Assembly (NCBI RefSeq): GCF_000196855.1
Contig: NC_014319.1
Span: 1,116,001-1,180,000 of the forward strand
Length of the DNA: 64,000 bases
Source of the DNA: Leuconostoc gasicomitatum LMG 18811
Lineage (GTDB): Bacteria; Bacillota; Bacilli; Lactobacillales; Lactobacillaceae
Reading direction: 5' to 3'
In this document: positions 17,767 through 25,333 of the stretch, one piece after another
Numbering within the stretch: position 1 is the stretch's first letter
Layout: every line of letters starts with the position of its first letter
Translations under genes and position numbers: made by a program
Notes under the pieces: generated by a model
Databases searched by the model: none
What the model saw: the letters and a program-made list of their open reading frames with translations, nothing else
Told to the model about the DNA's origin: nothing

Positions 17767-17796
17767 AACTACTCCTCACACATTCCTTTCAGAGTT

Positions 17797-18858
17797 TTAT
17801 TTAATAAAAGTTGGCATATCTGCCAATTTTTTTTGGATAATCACAGGATCACCAATTTTTTTGAGTGCAACAAGATTTAAAACACCACCACGATTTTTTT
17901 TATCATTGATCAAATGGTCAAAAAATTCAGGGGTCCCTATTAAATTTGAACTTGTTGGTAACCCTACCGCCTCTAAACGTACTTTAAGAGCGTTAGTCAA
18001 ATCATCAGATGACACATCCTCACGAGCCATTCGCTCAGTCATCGCTATCATCCCAATAGCTACAGCCTCACCATGTCGTAGATTCCCATGTGCTAGTAAC
18101 TCAATTGCATGTCCTATTGTGTGTCCAAAATTAAGATATTGCCGTTGCCCTGATTCCTTCTCATCATGCATCACAATTTTTGCTTTATAGGCAATAGCCA
18201 ATTGTGACAGTTTTTGTGCATGCGCGCGAATGTCTTGAGTTGATTGTATAGTCCCAGTGAAGTCAAAGAATTCTTGACTATCAAGTGCCGAAGTTTTAAC
18301 AACTTCCCCATAGCCTTCGACTAAATCACGATCTGTTAATGTATCTAAATATGTGCTATCAACCAAAACTAAATCTGGTTGATAAAAGGTGCCCGCAATA
18401 TTTTTAGTATTGCCTAAATTGACAGCTGTTTTGCCACCAACTGACGAGTCAACTTGTGCTGTGAGGGATGTTGCAATTTGAATAAAGCTAATACCCCGCA
18501 TATAAAGTGAGGCCACAACACCACCCAAATCACCAATAACGCCACCACCTAAAGCAATTAGGCCATCCCCTCGCGTAAATCCTGCTGCAGCCATTTTGGC
18601 AATCAATTCACCAGCCACTGTTAATGACTTAGATTGTTCACCGGCCGGCACTTGTAAGGGTAACACATCAAATCCTGCAGCTTCAAGCTGCTGCTGTGTT
18701 GCCGTCAAATAAAGCGGTCCAACATGGCTGTCAGTCAGCAAGGCGATTTTACGAAGCGACCAAACAGCTAAAATTTCTGATCCGATTTGAGTATGTGCTG
18801 TATTATTAATTTTAACGTCATACGCTTTTTGATCAAAAGAGACATGTACGGTTGACAT
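17797..18858 (-). CDS. aroB: 3-dehydroquinate synthase
   Basis: NAD- and metal-dependent cyclase turning DAHP into 3-dehydroquinate. The 353 residues show the GGGVIGDLGGVVASLYMRG nucleotide-binding region, SSVGGKTAVNLGNTKN with substrate contacts, the metal-binding EYGEVVK-type segment (VEGYGEVVK) and the NFGHTIGHAIE histidines. Length is typical. AAGGAT lies five bases before the ATG. It is separated from aroF by 22 bp and from aroC by about 58 bp in the same operon. Confidence 0.95.
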   Translation of the reverse strand: MSTVHVSFDQKAYDVKINNTAHTQIGSEILAVWSLRKIALLTDSHVGPLYLTATQQQLEAAGFDVLPLQVPAGEQSKSLTVAGELIAKMAAAGFTRGDGLIALGGGVIGDLGGVVASLYMRGISFIQIATSLTAQVDSSVGGKTAVNLGNTKNIAGTFYQPDLVLVDSTYLDTLTDRDLVEGYGEVVKTSALDSQEFFDFTGTIQSTQDIRAHAQKLSQLAIAYKAKIVMHDEKESGQRQYLNFGHTIGHAIELLAHGNLRHGEAVAIGMIAMTERMAREDVSSDDLTNALKVRLEAVGLPTSSNLIGTPEFFDHLINDKKNRGGVLNLVALKKIGDPVIIQKKLADMPTFIK

Positions 18859-18880
18859 AACTATCCTTTCTAACTAATTA

Positions 18881-19891
18881 TTAGTATTCTGAGTTATCGT
18901 GTGCAACAATATCATGAATTTTTCTCACTTTGTCAGCAAGTTGAGAAAAGGCTTCTGGTGTCAATGCTTGTGCGCCATCGACAAATGCATGTTCCGGATC
19001 ATCATGTATTTCCGTCATAAGCCCTTGACTGCCAGCTGCCGTAGCCGCCAATGCCAATGGTGTCACAAATTTCGCAACGCCTGCTGCATGTGATGCATCC
19101 GCAATAACTGGATAATGCGTTAAACTTTGTAAAACAGGAATAGCTGAAACATCAATCGTATTACGTGTGTACTTATTGTCGTACGTTCGAATACCACGCT
19201 CCATTAGCATGATTTGCGTGTTACCGCCTGCTGCAATATATTCTGCGGCATTTAATAAATCATCAATCGTTGCAGACATACCACGTTTCAAGACAACTGG
19301 TTTACGTTTTTGTCCTAAAGCCTTCAACAAAGCAAAATTTTGCATATTTCGCGTGCCAACCTGAAAAATATCCGTATACGAGTCAACTAAATCAACATCT
19401 CGTGTATCTAAAATTTCAGTAATCATATCCATACCAAGTTCATCTGCAGCTGCACGATGAGCTTTCAGCCCCACTTCGCCATTGCCTTGAAAAGAGTACG
19501 GCGACGTTCGTGGTTTGAAAGCGCCGCCACGCAAAATTGTTGCGCCGGCCGCTTTCACTTGACGACCCATTTCAAGTACATGTTCTGCACTTTCAATAGA
19601 ATCTGGACCAGCCATAAAAATAAAATGATTTCCGCCAATGATTGAATGATTGGTCTTTATTATTGAATCATTTGGGTGGAAATCTCGAGAGGAAACAATT
19701 GCCGAATGGTGATTTGTGATCACTTTAACAACATCTTGTGATATTTCGTTTAAAGTGCTATTGGGCAAGTTTTTTACTCCTGCCAACGCCACGCGATTAT
19801 CGTGTACGAACACTGGTTTGATAGGATTATTAGTGTCCAATTTTTTGGCAATCTCTTGTGCTATATCATTGTTTTTTGTAATTAAAATCAT
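18881..19891 (-). CDS. aroF: DAHP synthase, type I-beta with N-terminal ferredoxin-like domain
   Basis: First committed step: PEP plus erythrose-4-phosphate to DAHP. Residues 1 to about 65 form a small ferredoxin-like/ACT-like domain, as in the Thermotoga-type enzyme, where it mediates inhibition by aromatic amino acids. The barrel then shows FMAGPDSIES, LRGGAFKPRTSPYSFQG, LKRGMSATI and IADASHAAG, which carry the metal and phosphate ligands. There is no chorismate mutase fused here, unlike Bacillus AroA(G); in this operon the mutase is on shikimate kinase instead. AAGGA precedes the ATG. The start lies one base after the aroE stop. Confidence 0.94.
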   Translation of the reverse strand: MILITKNNDIAQEIAKKLDTNNPIKPVFVHDNRVALAGVKNLPNSTLNEISQDVVKVITNHHSAIVSSRDFHPNDSIIKTNHSIIGGNHFIFMAGPDSIESAEHVLEMGRQVKAAGATILRGGAFKPRTSPYSFQGNGEVGLKAHRAAADELGMDMITEILDTRDVDLVDSYTDIFQVGTRNMQNFALLKALGQKRKPVVLKRGMSATIDDLLNAAEYIAAGGNTQIMLMERGIRTYDNKYTRNTIDVSAIPVLQSLTHYPVIADASHAAGVAKFVTPLALAATAAGSQGLMTEIHDDPEHAFVDGAQALTPEAFSQLADKVRKIHDIVAHDNSEY

Positions 19892-19892
19892 T

Positions 19893-20720
19893 TTATTTTC
19901 CTTCTATAGCTTGCGCCATTAACTGCCGATCAGCAGGTTGATTGAACCAGAATTCAAAGCTTAGCGCCCCCTGACCCACTAACATTGACAAGCCATTTTG
20001 TGTGAGTAATTGATGCTTTTTGGCCGCTTTTAGTAATCCTGTTTGCTGGTTACGATAAACCATATCGACTACCAATGCATATTGTGGTAGCAAACCGACT
20101 TGGTAATCTGTTAATAATGTTCTCGCGTCATTCATACCCACAGTTGTGGCATTGATCAATAAATCCGCCTGCTGTAAAGCATTTGTCAATGCACGATTAT
20201 CAGATAAATCTGCTAATTGGCCAATACCTTGACTGAGATACGCAACAGCAGTTTCACGTTGGGACCACCCTGAATGTGGCCGATTAAATGCCGTCAAGTG
20301 GCGAACACCATACTGCTGTGCTGTAGCAATAACAGCTCTTGCTGCCCCGCCAGTCCCAAGAATCACAACATTTTCATGTGGTTGATTGGGATTCATACTT
20401 TGCCAAAATCCGTCGCCATCAGTACTTGTACCAATCAAACGACCATTAACATTTTTGACTGTATTTACCGCCTGTAAACGGTTTGCTAATGGTGTTAACT
20501 CATCTAAATACTGTATAATATCTGTTTTATAAGGCGTAGAAACATTGAACCCACCACAATTTAAAAGTCGTAATCCTTTGATAGTCATCGCTAAATTCTC
20601 TGGTTGAACATCAAATTTATGATAATAAGCATCAATCTGTCGCTGAAAAATCACTTTATTTTGCATAATAGGTGATCGTGAATGCCCTGCCGGATGTGCT
20701 ATTAAACCGTATACTGCCAT
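19893..20720 (-). CDS. aroE: Shikimate dehydrogenase
   Basis: Reduces dehydroshikimate to shikimate with NADPH. The start at 20720 gives MAVYGLIAHPAGHSRSP, the typical shikimate-binding N-terminus, with TGGAG seven bases upstream; a longer frame would run 42 bases into tkt and has no support. VSTPYKTDI carries the catalytic Lys and GTGGAARAVI is the nucleotide-binding loop. The 275-residue length is normal. The start comes one base after the tkt stop, so tkt and aroE are tightly linked. Confidence 0.93.
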   Translation of the reverse strand: MAVYGLIAHPAGHSRSPIMQNKVIFQRQIDAYYHKFDVQPENLAMTIKGLRLLNCGGFNVSTPYKTDIIQYLDELTPLANRLQAVNTVKNVNGRLIGTSTDGDGFWQSMNPNQPHENVVILGTGGAARAVIATAQQYGVRHLTAFNRPHSGWSQRETAVAYLSQGIGQLADLSDNRALTNALQQADLLINATTVGMNDARTLLTDYQVGLLPQYALVVDMVYRNQQTGLLKAAKKHQLLTQNGLSMLVGQGALSFEFWFNQPADRQLMAQAIEGK

Positions 20721-20721
20721 T

Positions 20722-22659
20722 TTATTTCTCCAAATGTTGTGCAATTTTTTTAACAATTGCACTTGCGTTCAAACCATATTCATCTAACATCATTTGAGGT
20801 GCAGCGCTCATACCAAATTGATCAATACCAAATATAAGCCCGGAATCACCAGTTAATGTTTGCAAACCAAGTGTTGTTCCTGCCTCTATTATCACATTTT
20901 CTGCAGTCGCTTTGGGAATAATTTGTGTTTGATCCTTCAAATCTAGGGACAAAAACTGCTTCAGATTAGGCATTGAGATTACACGACTAGGAACGTTCAA
21001 TTGCCGGCTAACCGTCAGAGCTAATTGTACTTCTGATCCTGAAGCAATTAAATTTATGACAGGTTTGGGTTGCGTCGCAATATTAGCCGCCCCATTTTCG
21101 ATAGCTGACTTTGCTTGTTGTGCTGTTCCTTGAGATCCAATGGCGCCACGACTCAAAATTAGAACTGTTGGTCGATTAACAGACATAAGTGCTTTTTGCC
21201 ACGCTGCTGTAATTTCTTCAGCTGTTCCAGGCCGTAAAACATCAATGCCCGGAATCAATCTCAAACTCATAATTTGTTCAACTGGTTGGTGAGTCGGCCC
21301 ATCTTCTCCAACTGTAATGCTATCATGTGTAAACACATAAATAACTGGTAGTTTTTGTAAAGCACTCAAACGAATAGCTGCCTTCATATAATCTGAAAAT
21401 ACTAGAAATGTAGCGCCAAAAATCTTAGTGCCACCATGTAATGCAATCCCATTCATGACGGCTCCCATACCAAATTCTCTGACGCCAAAAGCAATATTTC
21501 GTCCTGAACGATTATCCGCGTTAAATAGTGCTGTTTCAACAATTTCGGCATTAGTTGAAGCAACTAAGTCTGCTGATCCACCCCATAACTGCGGTAACTG
21601 TTTTGAGAATGCTTGTAAAGCAAATTTGGAAATTTTACGGCCAGCTTGGGATTTAATAGATTCTGTCAATTTTGGTGTCGTAGTCACTTGATGTTGCGTA
21701 AAAAAATTGTAGGCTGTTAATTCATCAATATCTGTTACCTGTTGATGAGTCAAACGGTCATGAATACGTTGACGCATATCTTGAAGAACATCAATATCTA
21801 TTTCAAAATCACTTATTTTCGTATTTAAATTAGTTGCCAACGCATCAAGTTGTGTTTGAGTTAACGGCGTACCATGTGCTTTGTTGGTGCCAGCGTAAGG
21901 ACCGTAATTTCCAATGATTGTTTTAACTGAAATAAATGTTGGCTTTGAACTTGTTTTAGCTTTATCAATCGCATGATGAATTGCAGAAACATCATTACCA
22001 TCAGGTACGTCAAGTACATGCCAACCGTAACTTGCAAAGCGTGCCATATTATCTGAAATATCTGATCTATTTTTGTCACCATCAAGGCTAATACTATTAT
22101 CATCATGTATAACAATTAATTTCGATAAACCTTGTTTACCAGCTAATGACGCAGCTTCATGACTGACGCCTTCCATGAGATCACCATCTCCAACGAGGAC
22201 ATATGTATAATGATCTATCACATTTGGAAATTGATCATGCAATTTCGATTCTGCCATCGCCATGCCGACAGCCATACCTAGTCCCTGACCCAATGGCCCT
22301 GTTGTTGCTTCAACCCCAGGAGTTATGCCAACTTCTGGATGACCAGGTGTTTTTGAGTGCGGTGATCTAAAATGCGCCAAATCATCAGATGACAGGTCAA
22401 AACCAGCGGCATATAACGTAGTGTAAAGTAATGCAGCGCCATGTCCAGCTGACAATACAAACCGATCGCGATTAATCATATTTGGATTGTCAGGATCAAT
22501 CACTAACTGATTTGCATATAATTCATATAAAATCGGTGCAGCACCAAGCGCAATACCGGGATGCCCAGAACCAGCCTTTGAAATCATTTGGTTTGCAAGC
22601 AACCGCATACTATTAATTATTTTTAATGAATCAGTAGGTAACGCTAATGTTTCATTCAT
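20722..22659 (-). CDS. tkt: Transketolase
   Basis: Thiamine-diphosphate enzyme moving two-carbon units between sugar phosphates. Here the useful product is erythrose-4-phosphate, the co-substrate of DAHP synthase two genes downstream. The 645 residues carry SGHPGIALGAAP, the cofactor motif GDGDLMEGVSHEAASLAG (shown in part: GDGDLMEGVSHE), GPLGQGL, and in the pyrimidine domain FGVREFGMGA. Length fits full transketolase, and it is not a phosphoketolase. AGGAG lies six bases before the ATG, right after the second leader terminator, so it is the first structural gene under the aromatic attenuator. Confidence 0.95.
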   Translation of the reverse strand: MNETLALPTDSLKIINSMRLLANQMISKAGSGHPGIALGAAPILYELYANQLVIDPDNPNMINRDRFVLSAGHGAALLYTTLYAAGFDLSSDDLAHFRSPHSKTPGHPEVGITPGVEATTGPLGQGLGMAVGMAMAESKLHDQFPNVIDHYTYVLVGDGDLMEGVSHEAASLAGKQGLSKLIVIHDDNSISLDGDKNRSDISDNMARFASYGWHVLDVPDGNDVSAIHHAIDKAKTSSKPTFISVKTIIGNYGPYAGTNKAHGTPLTQTQLDALATNLNTKISDFEIDIDVLQDMRQRIHDRLTHQQVTDIDELTAYNFFTQHQVTTTPKLTESIKSQAGRKISKFALQAFSKQLPQLWGGSADLVASTNAEIVETALFNADNRSGRNIAFGVREFGMGAVMNGIALHGGTKIFGATFLVFSDYMKAAIRLSALQKLPVIYVFTHDSITVGEDGPTHQPVEQIMSLRLIPGIDVLRPGTAEEITAAWQKALMSVNRPTVLILSRGAIGSQGTAQQAKSAIENGAANIATQPKPVINLIASGSEVQLALTVSRQLNVPSRVISMPNLKQFLSLDLKDQTQIIPKATAENVIIEAGTTLGLQTLTGDSGLIFGIDQFGMSAAPQMMLDEYGLNASAIVKKIAQHLEK

Positions 22660-22673
22660 AATTTTCTCCTAAT

Positions 22674-22710
22674 AAAAAACCGTACTAGTGTGTTTCACCT
22701 AGTACGGTTT
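22674..22710 (-). terminator. Aromatic leader terminator 2
   Basis: On the minus strand AAACCGTACTAG pairs perfectly with CTAGTACGGTTT (12 bp, 10-base loop) followed by six T. It ends four bases before the tkt ribosome site AGGAG, so transcripts must read through it to express the operon. Confidence 0.85.
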
Positions 22711-22736
22711 ATTAAAACAGTTCTACCCTGCCAAAT

Positions 22737-22773
22737 AAAAAGTCACTAAGTGTTGAAATTCCACTTAGTGACT
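22737..22773 (-). terminator. Aromatic leader terminator 1 (segments 3 and 4)
   Basis: AGTCACTAAGTG (22773-22762) pairs perfectly with CACTTAGTGACT (22752-22741), a 12-bp stem with a 9-base loop, followed by TTTTATTT. The 5' arm can also pair, at 10 of 11 positions, with the 3' arm of the preceding hairpin, which would prevent this terminator from forming. Confidence 0.85.
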
Positions 22774-22792
22774 GAACCTTGAAAAGCTCCTG

Positions 22793-22833
22793 GTCGCTAA
22801 GTGCGTCGAAAACCGACGCACTTATTATGCGAC
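22793..22833 (-). promoter_or_regulatory. Aromatic leader hairpin (segments 1 and 2)
   Basis: Perfect 11-bp stem TAAGTGCGTCG/CGACGCACTTA with a 5-base loop, extended by GTCGC/GCGAC across a 4-base bulge. It begins five bases after the leader peptide stop. CTTCTG inside the Tyr-Phe-Trp codons (22853-22848) can also pair with CAGGAG just outside it (22792-22787, one G-U), linking the codons being read to this hairpin. Its 3' arm is complementary to the 5' arm of terminator 1. Confidence 0.75.
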
Positions 22834-22837
22834 GGTT

Positions 22838-22897
22838 CTACATAAACCAGAAGTAATAATAACTATTATTTTTGCTTTTCAAAATTTTCTTATCCAT
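22838..22897 (-). CDS. Aromatic amino acid leader peptide (attenuator)
   Basis: A 19-residue open frame, MDKKILKSKNNSYYYFWFM, ending in TAG and starting about 27 bases after the predicted transcription start. Six of its last seven residues are aromatic: TAT-TAT-TAC-TTC-TGG-TTT, three Tyr, Phe, Trp, Phe. Such a run just before competing hairpins is the mark of leader peptides that sense charged tRNA, as in the trp, phe and his attenuators of enteric bacteria. AAGAGA about 11 bases before the ATG is a modest ribosome site. It was too short for routine gene calling. Function is inferred; the peptide itself is probably only a sensor. Confidence 0.85.
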   Translation of the reverse strand: MDKKILKSKNNSYYYFWFM

Positions 22898-22930
22898 TAA
22901 TTCATTCTCTTATCATTATTTAATATTTTA

Positions 22931-22959
22931 ATTATACTGCCTGATATTAATTTTGTCAA
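22931..22959 (-). promoter_or_regulatory. Consensus promoter of the aromatic operon
   Basis: TTGACA (22954-22959), exactly 17 bases, TATAAT (22931-22936) on the minus strand: full match to the sigma-A consensus. Transcription should begin near 22924, giving a leader of about 265 nt. Such a strong promoter fits control by downstream attenuation rather than by weak initiation. Confidence 0.9.
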
Positions 22960-23185
22960 ATCCTCATTATATTATTGCACAAGCTAGCTGCAATCATTAT
23001 TAGCATATAACGGCAAATAAAAAAACTAGCAGGTATAGTGTAAAGATTTTACATTTGGAAGAATGAACATTTTAAGGAAGTCAACCTGCTAAGTTTATGT
23101 CTTTAATTATGCCCGACCCAGATTATTTAAATATTAAAGTATTAGCGGCATTTTTTAATGTGATGCCACACAACACCTTACGGAT

Positions 23186-23217
23186 AAAAAAGGAACCAAC
23201 ACATGTTAGTCCCTTTT
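23186..23217 (-). terminator. Terminator of the first CsbD-like gene
   Basis: On the minus strand AAAAGGGACTAACA pairs with TTGGTTCCTTTT through a 4-base loop (with G-U pairs) and is followed by a T-run. Confidence 0.65.
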
Positions 23218-23233
23218 AACTCTATAGTTTAAA

Positions 23234-23440
23234 TTACTTTTCGCTATCTTTTTTCAAATCTGCAATAGTATCTTTAACGTTATCCTTAACATCTGTGATT
23301 GTATCTTTCACTTTACCGAGAACACCTTGTGCCTTACCCTCGGCTTCGCGATTTTTGTCACCGGTAACTTTGCCTTCTACTTCTTTTGCCTTACCAGCAA
23401 TCTTATCCTTGGCGCTATCAAACTTTTCTTCAATTGACAT
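23234..23440 (-). CDS. CsbD-family stress protein (copy 1)
   Basis: A 68-residue, highly charged protein starting [24 protein letters not shown] (in part: [14 protein letters not shown]) and continuing [16 protein letters not shown]. This is the CsbD family, small soluble proteins induced by general stress in Bacillus; their molecular role is unknown. The C-terminal half is an amphipathic repeat of [22 protein letters not shown] precedes the ATG and a TATAAT box lies at 23471-23476 on the minus strand. A second copy sits 5 kb away with almost the same N-terminal half and a similar 5' leader. Confidence 0.85.
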   Translation of the reverse strand: MSIEEKFDSAKDKIAGKAKEVEGKVTGDKNREAEGKAQGVLGKVKDTITDVKDNVKDTIADLKKDSEK

Positions 23441-23460
23441 AGTATTTATTCTCCTTGATT

Positions 23461-23930
23461 CTTATTTGATATTATAAGTATATTGTAACGTCATTATTAA
23501 ACTATTACAAAATATATGCTCATGTTGACATTGGTATAAAATATTTAAAGCTTCATACTATGCTTCAAGGGCAGTTAACTACCTTCAAAACGTGCATTAA
23601 ACCGCGTTAAAAAATGACCATGGAAAATATTTTATTAATCTCCAACTTTATAGGATCTCCAATCAATTTCAATAATTTATAGCGAATCAAAATATTTCAA
23701 TTAAAAATATCACATCTATTGGTGTTACAAGTAAAATCGAAGAATAGATAGTATATATTGAACAAAAAATACGAAACATTATTTAATTTAAACCATATTA
23801 CATCACAACATAAAATGCATGCCGCATTTTTCAAAACTGATGTGTCCCTTTAATTTTTCCTGATCAAACTTTTTAACCAGTCTAATAACAACGTGTTGAT
23901 TTTGATAAATATTTACAATATCAAAAATTT
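23461..23930. other. AT-rich intergenic stretch without recognisable gene
   Basis: About 470 bases between the CsbD-like gene and degV. Only very short open frames without ribosome sites are present. The right end is the degV terminator and the left end the CsbD promoter. No tRNA, riboswitch or IS end is recognised. Longer and more AT-rich than other gaps in this window, so it may be where a gene has decayed. Confidence 0.5.
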
Positions 23931-23975
23931 GAGCACAATAAAACCCAAAACATAGTTTTGGGTTTTATTGTGCTC
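23931..23975 (-). terminator. Perfect 21-bp terminator hairpin of degV
   Basis: Arms 23931-23951 and 23955-23975 are fully complementary with a 3-base loop; the hairpin includes part of the degV stop codon and contains the usual A- and T-tracts. Confidence 0.85.
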
Positions 23976-24825
23976 AACGTGCATGGTACAAAATAGCCAA
24001 TGCACCAACACCAGTATGAGTTGATATGATAGGCCCTGTTGTCATCACTTCAATTTTAATATCTGGCCAAATTTTGTTTAAACGTACTGCCATTTTCTCA
24101 GCAACCTCTGGAACACCTGCATGTGAGACGCCAATTGCTAATATGTCAGAATATGCTTGCATCTTAGCAATCACACCATCATTAAATTTACTAAGCGCCT
24201 TCATTCCCCGGCCTTTTGTAATGACTTCAACTGATCCTGTTTTGTCGACACCAGCACCAACTTTAATGTTAAGTAGATTACCAATAAGTCCAGATGTTTT
24301 ACTGAGGCGCCCACCAGCAACCATATTATCAAGCGATGTGAAACTTAAAAATGTGTGCGAATGTTCACGTATTTTTTTAATTTCAATCAAAATTTCAGAC
24401 ATCGTGGCGCCATTTTGTGCCATTTTAGCTGCAGCTAAAACACAAAAAGCCTGTGCACGATCAGCATTTAAAGTATCAAAGGTGGTAACTTTAGCTGCTG
24501 ACAGTGCTGCTGCCTGATCAGCTGCATGTACCGTACCAGATAGACCTGATGATATATGTAAACTCAAAATTTCAGAATCTGGATTTTTTTTATGAATAGC
24601 TTCATAAACTGCTTGAAATTTACCAATTGATGGTTGAGAAGTTTGTGGTAAGCTATGGCTTGTCGTCATTTTTTCTAAAAATTCATCGCGTTGAATGGTT
24701 ACACCATCTTCATACACAACACCATCAATTTGAACGGTTAGCGGTATAACTGTTATATCATATTGTTTTATTTCTTCTGGAGTTAAAGCAACCGCTGAAT
24801 CTGTAACAATTTTAATATTAGACAT
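23974..24825 (-). CDS. DegV-family fatty-acid-binding protein
   Basis: DegV/FakB proteins bind a fatty acid and present it to FakA kinase so that exogenous acids can enter phospholipids. The N-terminus KIVTDSAVALTPEEI, the TSQPSIGKF segment, LSISSGLSGT-type sequence (LHISSGLSGTVHAA) and the C-terminal THTGVGALAILY are typical. The 283-residue length is normal. No fakA is nearby, so the link to FakA is family knowledge only. It follows folA by 7 bp and is probably cotranscribed with cca and folA. Confidence 0.9.
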   Translation of the reverse strand: MSNIKIVTDSAVALTPEEIKQYDITVIPLTVQIDGVVYEDGVTIQRDEFLEKMTTSHSLPQTSQPSIGKFQAVYEAIHKKNPDSEILSLHISSGLSGTVHAADQAAALSAAKVTTFDTLNADRAQAFCVLAAAKMAQNGATMSEILIEIKKIREHSHTFLSFTSLDNMVAGGRLSKTSGLIGNLLNIKVGAGVDKTGSVEVITKGRGMKALSKFNDGVIAKMQAYSDILAIGVSHAGVPEVAEKMAVRLNKIWPDIKIEVMTTGPIISTHTGVGALAILYHAR

Positions 24826-24832
24826 TTTCTCC

Positions 24833-25333
24833 TCAATTCTTACGCTGATAACGTTCTACAACAAAGGCATATTCATTCTTATCGTCTTTTTCATGTGCCT
24901 GTTGACTAATTAAATCAAACTGCGTTAAATCGATTTCATCTACAAAGGTATCGCCATTGATCACAGCGTCAATACGCGTCACGATTAAATCAGTCGCATA
25001 TGGCATAAAAGTACGATAAATCGATGCGCCACCCACAATAGAGACATCCCTTGAATCATTCTTAATAAACGATAACACGTCATCAGCAGAATGTGCAACC
25101 AAAACATCATCAAAATCAGGTTGCCATGTCAATTGTCTCGTTAACACTAAACTTGTTCTATTTGGCAAGGGTTGTCCGATACTTAACCATGTTGTACGCC
25201 CCATAATCATTAGTGTATCTGTTGTCTCTTCGCGAAATAATTTCAAGTCAGCGGGTATATGCCAAGGTAATTTTCCATTTTTACCAATAGCATGCTGCCG
25301 GTCTTCTGCCCACACCATTTTAATTTTTGTCAT
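24833..25333 (-). CDS. folA: Dihydrofolate reductase
   Basis: Reduces dihydrofolate to tetrahydrofolate with NADPH. The 166 residues show MVWAEDRQHAIGKNGKLPWH with the conserved Trp, the DLKLFREETTD helix with the substrate Asp replaced in position by the usual acidic residue, GRTTWLSIG, and VGGASIYRTFM. AAGGAG is ten bases before the ATG, and the start overlaps the cca end by 14 bases. No thymidylate synthase gene is adjacent here. Confidence 0.93.
   Translation of the reverse strand: MTKIKMVWAEDRQHAIGKNGKLPWHIPADLKLFREETTDTLMIMGRTTWLSIGQPLPNRTSLVLTRQLTWQPDFDDVLVAHSADDVLSFIKNDSRDVSIVGGASIYRTFMPYATDLIVTRIDAVINGDTFVDEIDLTQFDLISQQAHEKDDKNEYAFVVERYQRKN

Noticed and set aside
22712-22732. T-box-like sequence AGGGTAGAACTG in the aromatic leader (minus strand)
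   Set aside because: The essential UGGN of the T-box is missing (TAGA instead of TGGA), there is no stem I with AGTAGA and specifier loop, and the leader instead contains a peptide-coding frame.
23097-23219. 40-codon plus-strand frame between tkt leader and the CsbD-like gene
   Set aside because: No ribosome site, no recognisable family, and its end lies in the CsbD terminator.
23622-23690. 22-codon frame in the AT-rich gap before degV
   Set aside because: No ribosome site and composition like the surrounding non-coding DNA.
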